The notes below the pieces were generated by a model, which saw only the letters and a program-made list of their open reading frames with translations, was not told the DNA's origin and did not search any database. The translations under genes were made by a program, and so were the position numbers. Shown here one piece after another: positions 12,328 through 24,569 of a stretch of DNA of 64,000 nucleotides (positions are counted from its first letter, which is position 1; each line of letters starts with the position of its first letter). This stretch comes from Lumnitzera littorea (Eukaryota > Streptophyta > Magnoliopsida > Myrtales > Combretaceae): contig JAMXBB010000010.1 in NCBI GenBank assembly GCA_024138015.1, positions 14,727,835-14,791,834 of the forward strand, read 5' to 3'.

Positions 12328-15250
12328 TGTTACGCCCTGAAGTCGTAGAGTCGTAATAGTCCTGCCATGTAAACCATTCTATGATAGTGACTGGCCTTAT
12401 AGTGCCTATCATAAATATGAACTGTACAAGGTGTCGACGACTATTTACTTTGAAGTAAACAGTTCAATTAAAAATTTAACTAAAGTTACAGTAAATATTA
12501 AAGCTTTAAGTCAACATTTATATATAATTACATGTACATTACAGTAGAATTCCCAATTGATTCTACATCATATCATAATAGTCAGCTAATTTATATATCA
12601 AATATCAGTCGTTCAGTCTTAAGCTACTAATGAGACTTTAGATATACATTAACTACTAGGTAAATTGATCCTCATACCCCCAGGCTTCAAAAGAACTAAC
12701 CTCTAGATAGTTGTAGGGTAGCATATTACTAAGGGGATTCAAAGATCAGGACCTGCAAAAGGATCTATATGGGTATGAGCAACTATAGCTCAGTAAGTTG
12801 AATTGGAGACTTACGAATGTATATAAATGAAACAAGATTATCAAGCAATTATTTTTCACACAATGTAACAAGTAAGTGTTATCATACAGTGTAGTTCGGT
12901 TCGTAGCAAAGTTAAAGTAATTTCACCCGCTTTAATTTAGGTTGAGGAGTTTTCATGTTATGCAATAGCTCATAACCAAACCCAAGCTTGTGCAATGGAG
13001 ATACCTCCTCTCTTATCACTTAGTTCGGCTAAGGATGAGGAAAAGACCAATTTGCTATCCAACGCTAGCTTTTTCGAAAGTGTCAGTGTTTGGTTGGAGA
13101 ATCCTAATGATCCCCTAAAGGGTTGCAATGCATAACAATTTAAGGTACTAGAGTCGATTAGGATTAAGTTCAATTTAGGGTATTTAAATAATTTCACACC
13201 AATCCAGTCATAATAAACAATAAATCACAACACAAATTTCAACACGAAATCAGATACACAAGCACATGCATAAAACTACTTACAATCGCAATAATACACA
13301 ATCTTAAGTCTTTGAGTATCTTAAAATAATACTCCAAATATAGTGAAGTAATAAACTCAACTTACTTAGAATTCTCGGTCGCCCAATCACTTAATTGTAG
13401 GTTGATTTATCTCTAGGTATCCTATAATACAAATATGTCTTTTTAGTACTTATACTTTGATGATACATATTCTAAGTTATAATTTAACTCACTTCTTCAT
13501 GTATACTTATTATTTACTAATAATTTACTTTACCTTAGTTCAGGGTTCGGTTTCTGAATTAGATTCTAATTTTGGTTCTAAATTGTTTTTTAGTACGAGG
13601 AATCCTAAATACGCTTAAATCTTAATGTGAAATGAATCACATTAAGCTCGAATATTCTAAAAATTATACTATGTCTTAATTTAGTATTCTAACATACTCG
13701 ATACACTTTAATCTTAATTAGGGTGCCGAATTTACTTCCAATGTGAAGAAATCTTACATTTTTTATTTAATTACCTAAAATTAATTTTTGTACTATATTT
13801 ATTACGTACTGATTTTATTATTATATTATCCAAATTAACCTATTATTTCCTATTTATTAAAATCCTAAACTCATATATTACTAGATTTGTCACAATTACT
13901 ACATAATCCCCATATTAATTACAATTAACACTCAAAATGTTAGGATTATGTTTTCATATCAAATATTAATACCTTTAAACATCTAATTACCTTCTAAATC
14001 AGTAATTAAGTATTTAATCACTTAATTAAGTCAAAATTACCCATTTTCTTCATCATTTTAAGGCTAAAAGTTTACTTAAAAATTTCAAAAAAATAATTTT
14101 ATAAAAATGGTTTCATAGCACTAGACTATATCACTTAAGAATTCTATAGAAAAAAATTGAGCTTCGAACTACACTCCTAAGCCTATTTATTTTTAATTCT
14201 AATCATGCTTGATTTTGTTTAATTTCTTAAAAATCCTATATTTATAGACATGATTAAACTTAATTACTATTTTTCTCTAAATATACATACAATAAAAAAT
14301 TAGAATAATAAAATTCATAATTTTCTAGGCATAATTAACAGTTTTAAGGAATTTTGCAAAATTGGAGGAGGTATGAAACTCATCTTGTTCAAAAGCTTTT
14401 TGGCCTCCAACATCGGTTTAGGTGTGTCGGCCAGTCTAAGCGGTAGGTTTGGAGTAGGGTAGTGGTGGTGGTTTGGTTTAAATGGTGGTGATGTGCGGGT
14501 TCGGTTCAAAAGCTTTTATTGCACAAATTTGAAAAAAAAATTTCTAAACCCTAATTTTCTCTCTTGTTTTCAACTCTTCCTAATTTTCCTAAGCTTCTAA
14601 CTAACCAAACGAGCTTTGTAAATTTTCTTGCTATTTATAGCGCTTTAAGGAAATTATTATGCATTAATTAGACAAGACAAGGGCATATCTTCTTTCATTT
14701 TTGCCTTTTAAGTGTTTAATTCTAATTGACCAAAATTTATTATTTAATTCCTGACCTATTACAACCAAATCTAGACCATTCCCTATTCTTTTGATTTTTC
14801 CTTAATTATTTTATAATTTTCTTTAATTATTTTATAATTTTCTTTAATTATTTAATAAGTTTCTAGCTAATTTTAGGTACTTTAGTTAATTTTACGTATT
14901 TTTATCTACACATAAATACATGTGGGGTACAAGTAAACAATCTTAAATATTATTTAGATCATTCTCTGATTTTTAGTATACATCTAATCTATCTTTAGCA
15001 ATTTATTAGTTATCGAAATATATTTTATGCACTTTTGATAAATAACAAGTAATATACTTAGAATTTAAAAATTTTATATTCTCTTATTTTATTAATTGTC
15101 TTCAAAAATTCAAACTTATAAGGTTACTTTTACTAATATTTCTAGCTTTAGTTTATAATTTAGGTATGATCGGATTATTTAACTGATCGCCTTAAACTTT
15201 GTGTACTAAGTTCGATCCTATGGTCACTTAACTTATCTTTAGAGCTTACA
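12328..15250 (-). mobile_element. LLU-3: 2.9-kb LTR-like unit, same family as LLU-5 (minus)
   Basis: On the minus strand it starts TGTAAGCTCT at 15250 and ends CAGGGCGTAACA at 12328. It aligns from end to end with LLU-5: 5' end (GATCGAACT versus GATTGAACT, then the GATCAGTTAA/GATCGGTTAA phrase), TATA box, leader, middle donor-like GTAAGTTG, the acceptor-like module with TTTTGCAG/GT, and the last 48 bp with ATGTAAACC. It has no gag or pol. Flanking pentamers GTGTG and TTGTA agree only in part, so the TSD is decayed or the ends are off by a few bases. The leader is AT-richer than in LLU-5, consistent with longer decay. Confidence 0.78.
14631..14639 (-). promoter_or_regulatory. TATA box of LLU-3
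   Basis: TATAAATAG on the minus strand, about 610 bp from the unit start, the same spacing as in LLU-5 (594 bp). Its conservation between two diverged copies suggests a real promoter. Confidence 0.6.
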
Positions 15251-15793
15251 TTGTATAGATCTCATCAACTTTGTGTGACATATATGGAACAATGGCACCA
15301 TCTTGATGTATTCGGCATGGACTTATAACCATAAAGTCTTGCTATTTTTTGAAGATTTACTTATTTTTATGACATTAGTTTCTAGTATTAGTTTTAGGCT
15401 TATTTTATGTTCTACAGTTCCATCCTTAGTTTAAGCAGTCAGTTTATTTTTGCCCTTAGGGTTATATGGATAGTTTTTTACATTCTTGTTACAAACATTA
15501 TTGATAGACAAGAGTTAACTTTTGGTAGTTGAAACATAGAGATTTTTCTTTGAAAACCCTACTTTCTTATCAATTGAAATTAATTATGGTGAAAAACCTT
15601 CTTGAAACTAATTTGGTGTGCCATTATATTAATTGGTAGCACTTCGTAATTTTTAAATGTATGTCATATCAATTAAATATTCAAAACCCTAGTATGAATT
15701 AGCTTTGGTGTATAATATCCTAGATTAATTCATTTATATCTTTATTTTCTTGTTTAATCATATAATTTCATAAACCTTAAAAAAGATAAATAC
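15251..15793. other. Unassigned DNA right of LLU-3
   Basis: No ORF of note. The stretch has fragments such as ACCCTA and GGGTTA but no recognisable terminus or domain. It may be an old LTR remnant; I cannot support this. Confidence 0.3.
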
Positions 15794-16066
15794 TACATTT
15801 GATGCCTAAACTTCACCTATTCTTACAAACAACTTCTTAAAATTTAAAAGTATCAATTTGTTGTCTTAGCTTTATCCATTTTTGTAATTAACTTCTTGAA
15901 CTTTATTGTTTTTGTGATTGATTACTTGAGCTTTATCTATATTTGCAATTAACCACCCAATTCAAGTATTATAAATAATCTCGAAAATTTATAGGTAGTA
16001 AATTAACACTTTAAAATTTTAAGTAATTACTTGCAAAAATAAGTAAATTCAGGTATAAAATATGAC
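15794..16066. repeat. Foldback (MITE-like) element
   Basis: The left arm from 15794 (TACATTTGATGCCT...) matches the reverse complement of the right arm ending at 16066 (TCATATTTTATACCT...) over about 70 bp; the shared core includes ACTTAAAATTTTAAAG-like sequence. The centre holds degenerate internal repeats of the motif CTTTATC with an adjacent A/T-rich tail. No coding capacity. The superfamily is unclear because no clear target duplication could be read. Confidence 0.5.
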
Positions 16067-16625
16067 ATTCACATTAGAAGATGACAAAACAAATAGAAAA
16101 TATCCTAAAAATGTTCATTTTATTTTTCCATTGAATTTTAAAGTTTTGGTGCATTTACTTAGATATGGAATCCATTTGCATCATGACTCCTCTTCCGTAG
16201 ACCTTTGCATTTGACAATCTCTCTCGGTGAATCTCTATCACCTTTACTATTATTATTCACCATTAAGGATGCCTCTAAATGCTACAAGTATGAATAAGTG
16301 AATAAGATTATCGAATTAATTTTAATTACTCTTAAAAGTTTAAGATAACTACCCACTACATGAAAAGGGTCCATTTTGACTACCCTCTAACCTTATGTTA
16401 GCTAAAATCACCTCTAATTTTTTTTTTAACCTTTCTCTATTGAATTTCCTTTTTTGGTAATTTATAATAATTTATATTATATTATTCAATTAAATATATT
16501 TACTAATGATATTTTATTAAGTTTAATTAATATAAACTAATAGGAAGCTAGGATGTGTCTACTTATTAGTAACAACAGATAAAGATAAAACAAAGTGCAC
16601 AAAGTATCAATAACAAAAATATAGG
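16067..16625. other. Unassigned DNA left of LLU-4
   Basis: AT-rich with no gene or clear repeat terminus. The last five bases (ATAGG, 16621-16625) may be the left target duplication of LLU-4. Confidence 0.35.
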
Positions 16626-18915
16626 TGAAATGTCCCATAAATTCATTGGATATTAAATAAGTAAAAAAGGATTTTCAAAGATCATATATATAGAGAAGTC
16701 TCTAGATTTTAGGGTAAAACATTTTTTGAAATTATCGTTTTGCCCTTCATAAAACTTTGATGATCTCTACCAAAAGAAAAAGTTTCAAATAACTAATAAT
16801 GAGTGTTAAAAGGATGAAAACTCAATTTTAGATAAAAAAGAATTTTTAACATTCAATTTAAAAGGGTTTTCCAAAGCTTAAGGCTAATTTTCTAAAAAAA
16901 TGACCATTTTACACTTGCACCTAATTTTTCAAAAGAAACACTAATTATCAAGTGTAAACGTACCAAAAAAATGTTTTCACTAGTTTGAAATGAGATTTAG
17001 ACAAATTAAAATCAATATGTGAATTGTGAAGAGGATTAAATTTTAAGACCAATCTTTCAAGATGACCAAAATGTACCTCTTGTACGTTTTCAATAAGAAA
17101 CTTAAAATTAGTATGGACAATTAAACAACATTTTAGAGTATGTTAAACCTTAATTGGGTTGAAAAATCAAAATAAGCAAATAACTCCTAGTTAGGGGCAT
17201 GAAGGTAAAATAAGGCTAATAGTTAGAATGTATAATAAATTGACAAGTGTAAAGGAATATTTTGCTTTTGCCTTAGGGTTTAAGAGAAACCCTAGGAGAC
17301 CCTTTTAAGCCCCTAGTTTTCCATGACATACGCTCTAGCTCCCATATCCATTTTCTTCAATTTTGCTCTCTATGATAAATAACCTAGAACCTATCTTAAA
17401 TCCTAATCCTCATCACCAAACCCTAACTTTATCTTAATCTTTTTACTATTTAAGCTTGATTCTTATATTTAACTAAAGTCTTGAAGAATCAAGAGCACCA
17501 TAATAGAATTATATAGGAGCTAGGTGTGAGATATTACCAAGAAAAGGTAAAAAAATTTGAGTTTCTTGAAGTTTATCTAGTTAAGAAGTTTGGTTTTATA
17601 AATGCTTGCTAAGTGGGGGGTTTTATCTAAGAATAATGATTGGGAGTTGATGAAAACATATTTTTTTTACCTAAATGAGTATTAGCTAGATTTTAAAAGC
17701 TTGAAGCTAGTGATCCATCCCAAAGATGATTTGAAATCCTTGGTCATTTTAGTGATTTTGGAAGTTGTATGTGGAGTTTGAATAATGTGATGATTTTAGC
17801 ATACTAAAGTGAAAGTTTTGATGATTAAATATACTCTTAATTTAGACTTAGAGCTGGTGTAATAAATAAGTAAGGGTTCCTTGTGCTAAAATGTGAAGAA
17901 ACTTGATGAGACATGTATAATGTGTTGATTTGATGATGTTGATAATGACATATTTGATTTTGGAAGTTTAAATCCATGAATGGTTAAACTTCCTTGCTCA
18001 ACTAAAGCTAGTACGAGCTAGTTAGAGTTGTATCATATGGATTTAGATGTTTGTCAAGTTGTTGATAACTTGATTTTGATGTTAGACATGAGTTTATTGG
18101 ATTAGTAGTTGACTTAAGATAAGAATCTCCATGTATTCTCTTAACCTTAGCATGCTCCTAACCTATGTGTGTATTATGTATAAGATTTTTCTTCAATTTG
18201 TGATTTGATGAATTTAATGTGTTTATGTGATGATTGAAATAATAATCCTCATTATACATAATGACTTGATGGCCATATGGTGTGTATATATTGATTAACA
18301 TGTTAATTACTGCCTATGAAATATTTGGGATGTTAAATAGCCATATTAATGACATTTGAATTAAAATTTCACCATATAATGAATTGCAAATTTGTACCTA
18401 AAATAATTGCTTGAAGCTATGACTAGTATAGGTAGTGAAATGGTATGAGAAATTACTTCATTAACGAGCTTGATGCATGAAATTGGATAAATTATTTAGT
18501 CTTATGTATACAGCCATTTTTATGTGAAAGTTTGCTATGTCTATGTTAATTATATTGATAAGGTAATTTAGGACCTTGATAATTAGGTTAATTTGGTTAG
18601 GATGGATTACATGATAAAGTGGGCCTTGAAATCGATCTTGGCATAAAGATGCAAACTTATTGTACAGTTGGGCTTAAATGAGTGATTAATGATTGGATTA
18701 TAACATGGGTTAGCCCATTAAACTTTTGGGTCAGCCTATGACCCATAATTGTTCACCAAGAACTGAATCCTTAAATCTTATAATCGATTCTCTTTATGTT
18801 TCATAAGAAACCTAACTTGAAATAACTAAGTTAATGGGCCTTAGTGAAAAAACTTAAAGTGGACATCAAAATATAAAGTAGGCATCTCAAAGGGCATCAT
18901 AGATAGGCCTACTCC

Positions 18916-20969
18916 TGATAGGAATCAAACTACTGAACCTCTAACCTAAGCTTGAGCTTAAAGGCTTGAGAGTATCGTCAAGAGTATTCTTTCGATCCAA
19001 CCCACACATGAAGAGTTTAAGCTTGTTCTGACTGCTAACTTGCTACCTTTGCCGAGTCGAGTCGAGCTCTCCTATGTGAAACTATTAACATAGTTGTCAA
19101 AATCGCGAGTTTACTCATACGTTTCTACGAGTTTACAGTTCTACAGGTCCTTTTCAAGTTGAATCATATACAAAATTGTTTTTTAATAAACTTATGGTAG
19201 AAACGTGATTTTAGGTGTGCGATTCTATGAGTTTACAATTATACCAGTTCTACGTGATCTTACATAATTCTATGTGATTTTATACAATTCCGCTTGATTT
19301 GGATGTAATGAATTACTAAAACTAAGAAAAAGAACTATGCTTCTACCATTTAGAGCAAGCGAATCAAAATTGTAAGTGAAATGATACTGTATTTACTTCT
19401 TTAACCTATGTTGATTATATTACTAGTTTCACTGTTTAAAATCTCTTGCCAAAGATGAATAAATAATTAAGGAAGAAGATATATTTAATTTACCAAATGA
19501 TGATTTGTTGAGTATTTTATTAAGAGTAAGAGATAAGAAAAAAGAGAAACGTAATATTATATAGAAGGTTAGTATAGTTATAGATATTATGAGTGATGGT
19601 TTATAGGAGTAGGAATGGAGATGATTAAGAGATTCATGACATTAGTACTATTAAAGATGAAGTAAGAACTAAGGCTTTAAGGACCTAAGATATGAAGATG
19701 TAGATACTATTGGCAATAGTATCAACAATGGTCGATAATGACGACAATAATAACAATGATAATAATTATTATGTTAGTTATTCCCTCTTACTAACATATG
19801 ATTTGTTCCAAGGTTATTACAGCTTAATGATATTGTCACTAGTCTTCTAGGATTCTAATCTCTCCTCCCTTGTCGTTGGCAATATATATATATATATATG
19901 ATTTGCAACTAGTCTTGTTGTAATTTTGTTGATTATAAGATATTTGATGATTTATTTTTTTTAGTTTAGTATTTTATCATAATAATTTATGTTATAATGT
20001 AATTTATATCAATACTAATATTTATATTTTAGTTTTATACCGTAGCATAATAATTTTTTCTTAATCATTTGTACTATAACTTATATTGTGACCAAAGTTT
20101 ATGTTGAATTTCTTTATTTACATCATATATTTCAATATTCTTATGAATTTATAAGCATATTTATAGTTTTTGAAAGCTAATTTATGTAAGATGTAGAAAT
20201 TTATATTTTTACATTTTGATTCTATGAAACCTTTGGTGATTCTACTTGAAATCACAAGTTTGACAACCTTGACTATGAACTCTAAAGGTCAACTTGAGGA
20301 GCATTCATTTTGATAGCATCATTTCAATCATACCTATTCTGAGTTGTTAGGATCAAGCCTGAGGTGATCCAATCATACTCCCATGTTAGCTTGGCATCCG
20401 CATATCAGCTTGACCCTGCTCAGTATAACCATACTTATTTGTTGGATTCTACAAGTGCCTCTTCAATAGCTAGCCACTATGTGTCTCGTGCCCCCCACAT
20501 CATAGAATCTACCACTGAAGCTTCTTGCATCTACATTCTGTTTTGTACGCTTAATTATTTCTTATATTTTACTTCATTTAGGTAACACATTTTTAGTCTT
20601 TTCTGCTTTTGGCAAGTTACCCTAGAATATCGAGTATAAATACATTTGAACAATGTAGTTGCAACAGTTAGCTGATATTGAATATATTACATTGTCCCTT
20701 TTGTGAGATCCTTTGCTTGCTTAGTCTCACTTTTATCCTAACTGTTAAGTAAGGCTAAGTAGCGAGCACCCTCACCGAGTTAGCTTGTACGTCATATCAG
20801 GTTAATTCATAAGTCCTCGATAGTTCCTTGGTGTCTCATATCTTAGGAATTGATTGTGGGCTTTTTATTTTTTATTCTATGTGTTTCCATCCTCTTTTTT
20901 AAGTTTTCGGCAAGCTTAGACCCATCATTGATACAATTGACCTTGTCTATCCTTGGTGTGACTATATCA
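18916..20969 (+). repeat. Gyp-2 left (5') LTR, interrupted by a hAT-like element
   Basis: Pairs with 58716-59564. Shared landmarks include GAGTCGAGCTCTCCTATGTG, AGGATCAAGCC, CATGTTAGCTTGGCATCC, GGCAAGTTACCCTAGAATAT and the end CCTTGTCTATCCTTGGTGTG. Without the insertion at 19089-20271 and its 8-bp duplication it is about 863 bp, against 849 bp for the other LTR. The open frame at 20364-20585 falls within the LTR and is not a gene. Confidence 0.9.
19089..20271. mobile_element. hAT-like non-autonomous DNA transposon in the Gyp-2 LTR
   Basis: The ends are inverted: left CATAGTTGTCAAAATCG, right (reverse complement) CAAGGTTGTCAAACTTG. The 8-bp flanks ACTATTAA (19081-19088) and ACTATGAA (20272-20279) match at seven positions, the duplication length of hAT elements. 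Subterminal repeats of the kind TTCTACGAGTTTAC, TTCTATGTGATTTTA recur in the left 200 bp, also typical of hAT. The uninterrupted sister LTR at 58716-59564 shows the empty site. No transposase ORF is readable in 1.18 kb. Confidence 0.8.
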
Positions 20970-20973
20970 TCTT

Positions 20974-20987
20974 AGTATCAGAGAGCA
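20974..20987 (+). other. Gyp-2 primer binding site
   Basis: TAGTATCAGAGAGC, starting five bases after the LTR end, resembles the plant initiator-tRNA-Met PBS consensus TGGTATCAGAGC, with a G-to-A change and a short insertion. This position primes minus-strand DNA synthesis in retrotransposons. Confidence 0.75.
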
Positions 20988-21419
20988 GGTTTGTAATGGG
21001 TAAGTTGCTATTCAATTGTGGTTTTTACTGTGTCATGTGTAGTACTGTTGTGAATGTATGTATGGCTATGTAAGGAGTTAGATAGTAAGAAGTAGAGGTA
21101 GTGTTGTTTGTTCTGTAGACGATAGTAGATGATACTTTGTTTTACTCTGTTTTAAGCCTTTAGAAACAAAGCAAGCCTTGGTTGAACATTTCTATCCTTT
21201 TGAAGTAGTTATTGTGTTAGTAGTTTGTGAGAAAGTTTGCTTAGATTTAAGTATTTGTGAGGATAGATGAGTATGTGACTTGGTTAGTTTCAAAATAGTG
21301 TGTATTGGTTTCTTTGAATATTGAGTCTTTAAGTGTTGCTAGAGTTTTGTTAAGAAAACAATATCGGGTTGAGGAAAAGATTGATTGATTCGAGTGTAAA
21401 CGCTAGTATTAGAGATGAT

Positions 21420-22283
21420 AACAGTAGTATCGTCATAATGGCCAACAACCCCAAAACACTCCTAGAAGCACAAACAAACAAGTCGATGAAATGGCTAACT
21501 TAATAGCTGACTTGACTAAAGCTATCCATGCACTAGCTTTCCAACCTATTGATGCTACTTAGAACACTCCCTAAGTTGGTAAGCCTATGAGAGGACAAAT
21601 CTTAGCTCGATAAAATTAAGGTAGAGGAGTAGGAGAACGAGTGTGAAGGAGAATTGACTTGGGTAAAGTAGATGATGAGGATGAAGAAGAAGGGTATGTT
21701 GAAGTAGAAGAGTGAGCTCAAGTACATTGAGATAGAATCTTGTAAAGCTTTAGATCCCAAGCTTCAATGGTTCTAAAGATGCTAATGATTATCTCGATTG
21801 GGAAGAGTAAGTAGAGCGAGTCTTTGATTACTACTGGTATGAGGACTGTAAGAAACTGAGAGCAACTGCTATTGAATTCTTAAGCTATGGCATGATATAG
21901 TGGAGAAACTTCTAGCTTATGAGAAAGAGAGAAGGATATAAAGAGGTTAGTACTTGGCTTGAGATAAAAAGAGTCATTACAAATAGATTTGTGTCGGATA
22001 CTTATTCACAAGATACTTTTACTCGACTCTAAGAGCTGAGGCAAGGGAGCTAACTGTTGATGAATACGTGAGGGAATTTCAAATGTTTATGATTTGTTGT
22101 GAAGTTAATGAGCTGTTAACTTGAACAGTATCTAGGTTCCTTATTAGGTTAAGGAATAATATCTAAGATGTCAACAATTTACTGCATTAGACGAAGCTAT
22201 AAGAACAACTCAGTATGTAGAAAGATAAAGGAGAAACAGGTCGATTAGATATTAGATTAGTTAACCTATTCAAAGTAGCTGAC
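21420..22283 (+). pseudogene. Gyp-2: gag, 5' part
   Basis: The frame reads EMANLIADLTKAIHALAF, then FNGSKDANDYLDWEE, VERVFDYY, and KKLRATAIEF: the Retrotrans_gag domain of a plant Ty3/gypsy element. Stops replace Gln codons (ACT TAG AAC, CCC TAA GTT, GAG TAA GTA). The frame then breaks but gag-like segments such as RFVSDTYSQDTFTRL are still readable. It ends at 22283 where the Tat block begins. The last roughly 55 bp (from about 22229) recur, diverged, at 51944-51998 on the other side of the block. Confidence 0.85.
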
Positions 22284-24569
22284 TATCAAGCCCTATTTTG
22301 TTTTCCTTATTTTAACCTATATTAATCCTAATGCACTTAATATTAATTATTCAACATAAAATTAAGAAAAAAAATTTTCTTAAAAAAATGTTTAAAAAAA
22401 TAATTGGAGTCACTAACTAGTAAAATTGGTAAAAAGTTAAATTAAGATCTTTAGGTAAGAAAACCTTAATTTAGCCATTAGTTTACATATTTCCAAAAAA
22501 ATCAATTTTTAAAAAATTTAACCAGAAAATCTAAATTCAGAGGTTAACCTATTAAGATTAAGTCACCATGTAAAAGTGAAAAAAAAAAAAAAAAACTAAC
22601 AGGCTTTTATTTTTTACAACTTTTCTAAAAATGCCAAAATATGTAAATATATACAAAAATGTAATTAAAATGAATTTTTGATGATTTTTTATTATGAATT
22701 TTCAAAAAAAAAAAAGCAAAAAAAGTTTTTATACTTTTTATGGTTATCTTAGAGGTGTTTACGTACCTGTTAGTCTAGGTTAAACCAACGTAGTTTTGTT
22801 TTATTTTTTTAAGAAAAAATTTAGTGGGTTGGTTCTTTTTAATTTGAAAATCAAGCTAGATTTATGTTATTTAACAATTTATTATTTTTTTTTAAGAAAA
22901 CCTAAAAGATATAACTTCATGAATCTATTAGAAAAAAAAAAATAACTAACTAAATCTTTTGAAAATATTCCAATTAAGATTTTTATTTAAAAAAAAAACC
23001 ACTACGTGCCAAATTTTTTTTTTTTCTAAAACCTTAAATGCAAGATTTATACAATTTTATTGAGATACGCAATTTAGGTATATATTTTCACTAAAGATAT
23101 GAAACTTGAAAAAGATATGTATCCATATGCAATTTTTATAAAACCCTAAATGCAAGATTTATACGAATCTATTAAGATACGAAATTTAGATATGCATCTT
23201 TACCAATGATATGAATTTCAGACAAGATACGTATTTGTTTCTTAAAAAATGCAATTTTGATGAAAAAGGATGTGATTTATGTGTAAACGATGCAATTTAT
23301 CAAAACAAATGCAATTTATCTAAAATATGAAAATTTAATCTAAAAGAATGCAAATCTATCTAAAAATATGACATATAATCTATGTTAGAATTTATTCAAC
23401 AACTTGTACTAAAGAAAAAAAAAATAGTAAAATAATACTAAAAAAACCAAAAAAACCAACTTACCCAATTTACTAAAACGAGTTGGATTCGAAGGGAAAT
23501 AATCATGCAGGTTAGGTTGTGCGTATAGGTGTTGAATATACAATTGGATTGTATGTGTGATCTGATTATCATGAAGTTGCGTATGGTCTTGGACTGGACA
23601 TGCAGATGTGTATGCTATGATGTGCTGGACTCAAATGTGTGCTGTGAAGTGTTAAACTTAGATGTACGTGCTATGAAGTGTTGCTAGATGTATTGATGTT
23701 GGATGTACATGGGCTCGGACGTATACTCTAAAGTGTGGCTTCTAACGTAAGTGAGAGTGTAGCTGCTAGACGTGTGTGATATGGAGATGTGTATGTATGT
23801 ATAAATTGTGCATTGTGGGTTTGGAGATGTATGTGTATGTTTAGAGATGTGATTTTGCGTGTGAGTGTGTCAGCGGAGTGATGTGATTGTGTGTGTGAAT
23901 TTTTTTGGAGGCATGTGTTTGTGTAATTATGGGTTATGATTTTTTTTTACCGCCGAAGTCCACTATTTATAAATGAGTAATTTTGAATCTTTTAGGTCTT
24001 TTTAATGAAGATTCAATCTTGAAAAATCTAATATTCATAAGATATGACAATAACTACTTTAAATTTGTTAATTTATCGAATTATTTAATCACAATTTAAT
24101 CTAATCTACTCTCAAATTCTAGAAGCCGCGTATTCTATAAGCCCCGTATTCTATTTGGGCTTTCTATCTTAAGCCCAACCTAGTCCATCTTGTTTTAAAT
24201 TGACCATGGCCTAAAATATACATGTTAACCATTTAATAAATCTTTAGTTTATTTTAAATAGTCCAATTAAAATAATTTTAAATTGGATAAAAATTCACTT
24301 TATACTTTGCTGAACTATTTAAAAAAAATATTTTTCTAATGAAGCTCAAATTTTAAAGACTTGAATTTATTAAATCATATGTACATCTTTGATTATTGTC
24401 TGATTCAATCTTAAATTGACTAACTAACCGACTCTTTAGGCACTTTTTATTTTTTTAATTTATAATTTTTTTTCAGTTTTTCCATTTTTTAATTTTTTTT
24501 GTAAACCTAGCTTAAAAATAAAAAGTGATTAAAATTAAAATAAAGGACAGCAAAAATGGGGTATCTACA
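22284..24569 (-). repeat. Tat-1 3' LTR
   Basis: On the minus strand it starts TGTAGATACCCC at 24569 and ends AAATAGGGCTTGATA at 22284 (the final CA has become TA). The polypurine-like AAAGAGAAGCAAC precedes it. It contains a TATAAATAG box (23963-23971), a TG/CA-rich leader, and two units of an internal tandem repeat of about 111 bp around the phrase AAATGCAAGATTTATA (23036 and 23147). Confidence 0.85.
23963..23971 (-). promoter_or_regulatory. TATA box of the Tat-1 3' LTR
   Basis: TATAAATAG on the minus strand, followed by a short leader. The same box occurs in the LTR copies at 27410-27418 (plus), near 35759-35767 (minus, altered) and 49965-49973 (plus). It is missing from the 5' LTR at 33133-34937. 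Confidence 0.6.
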
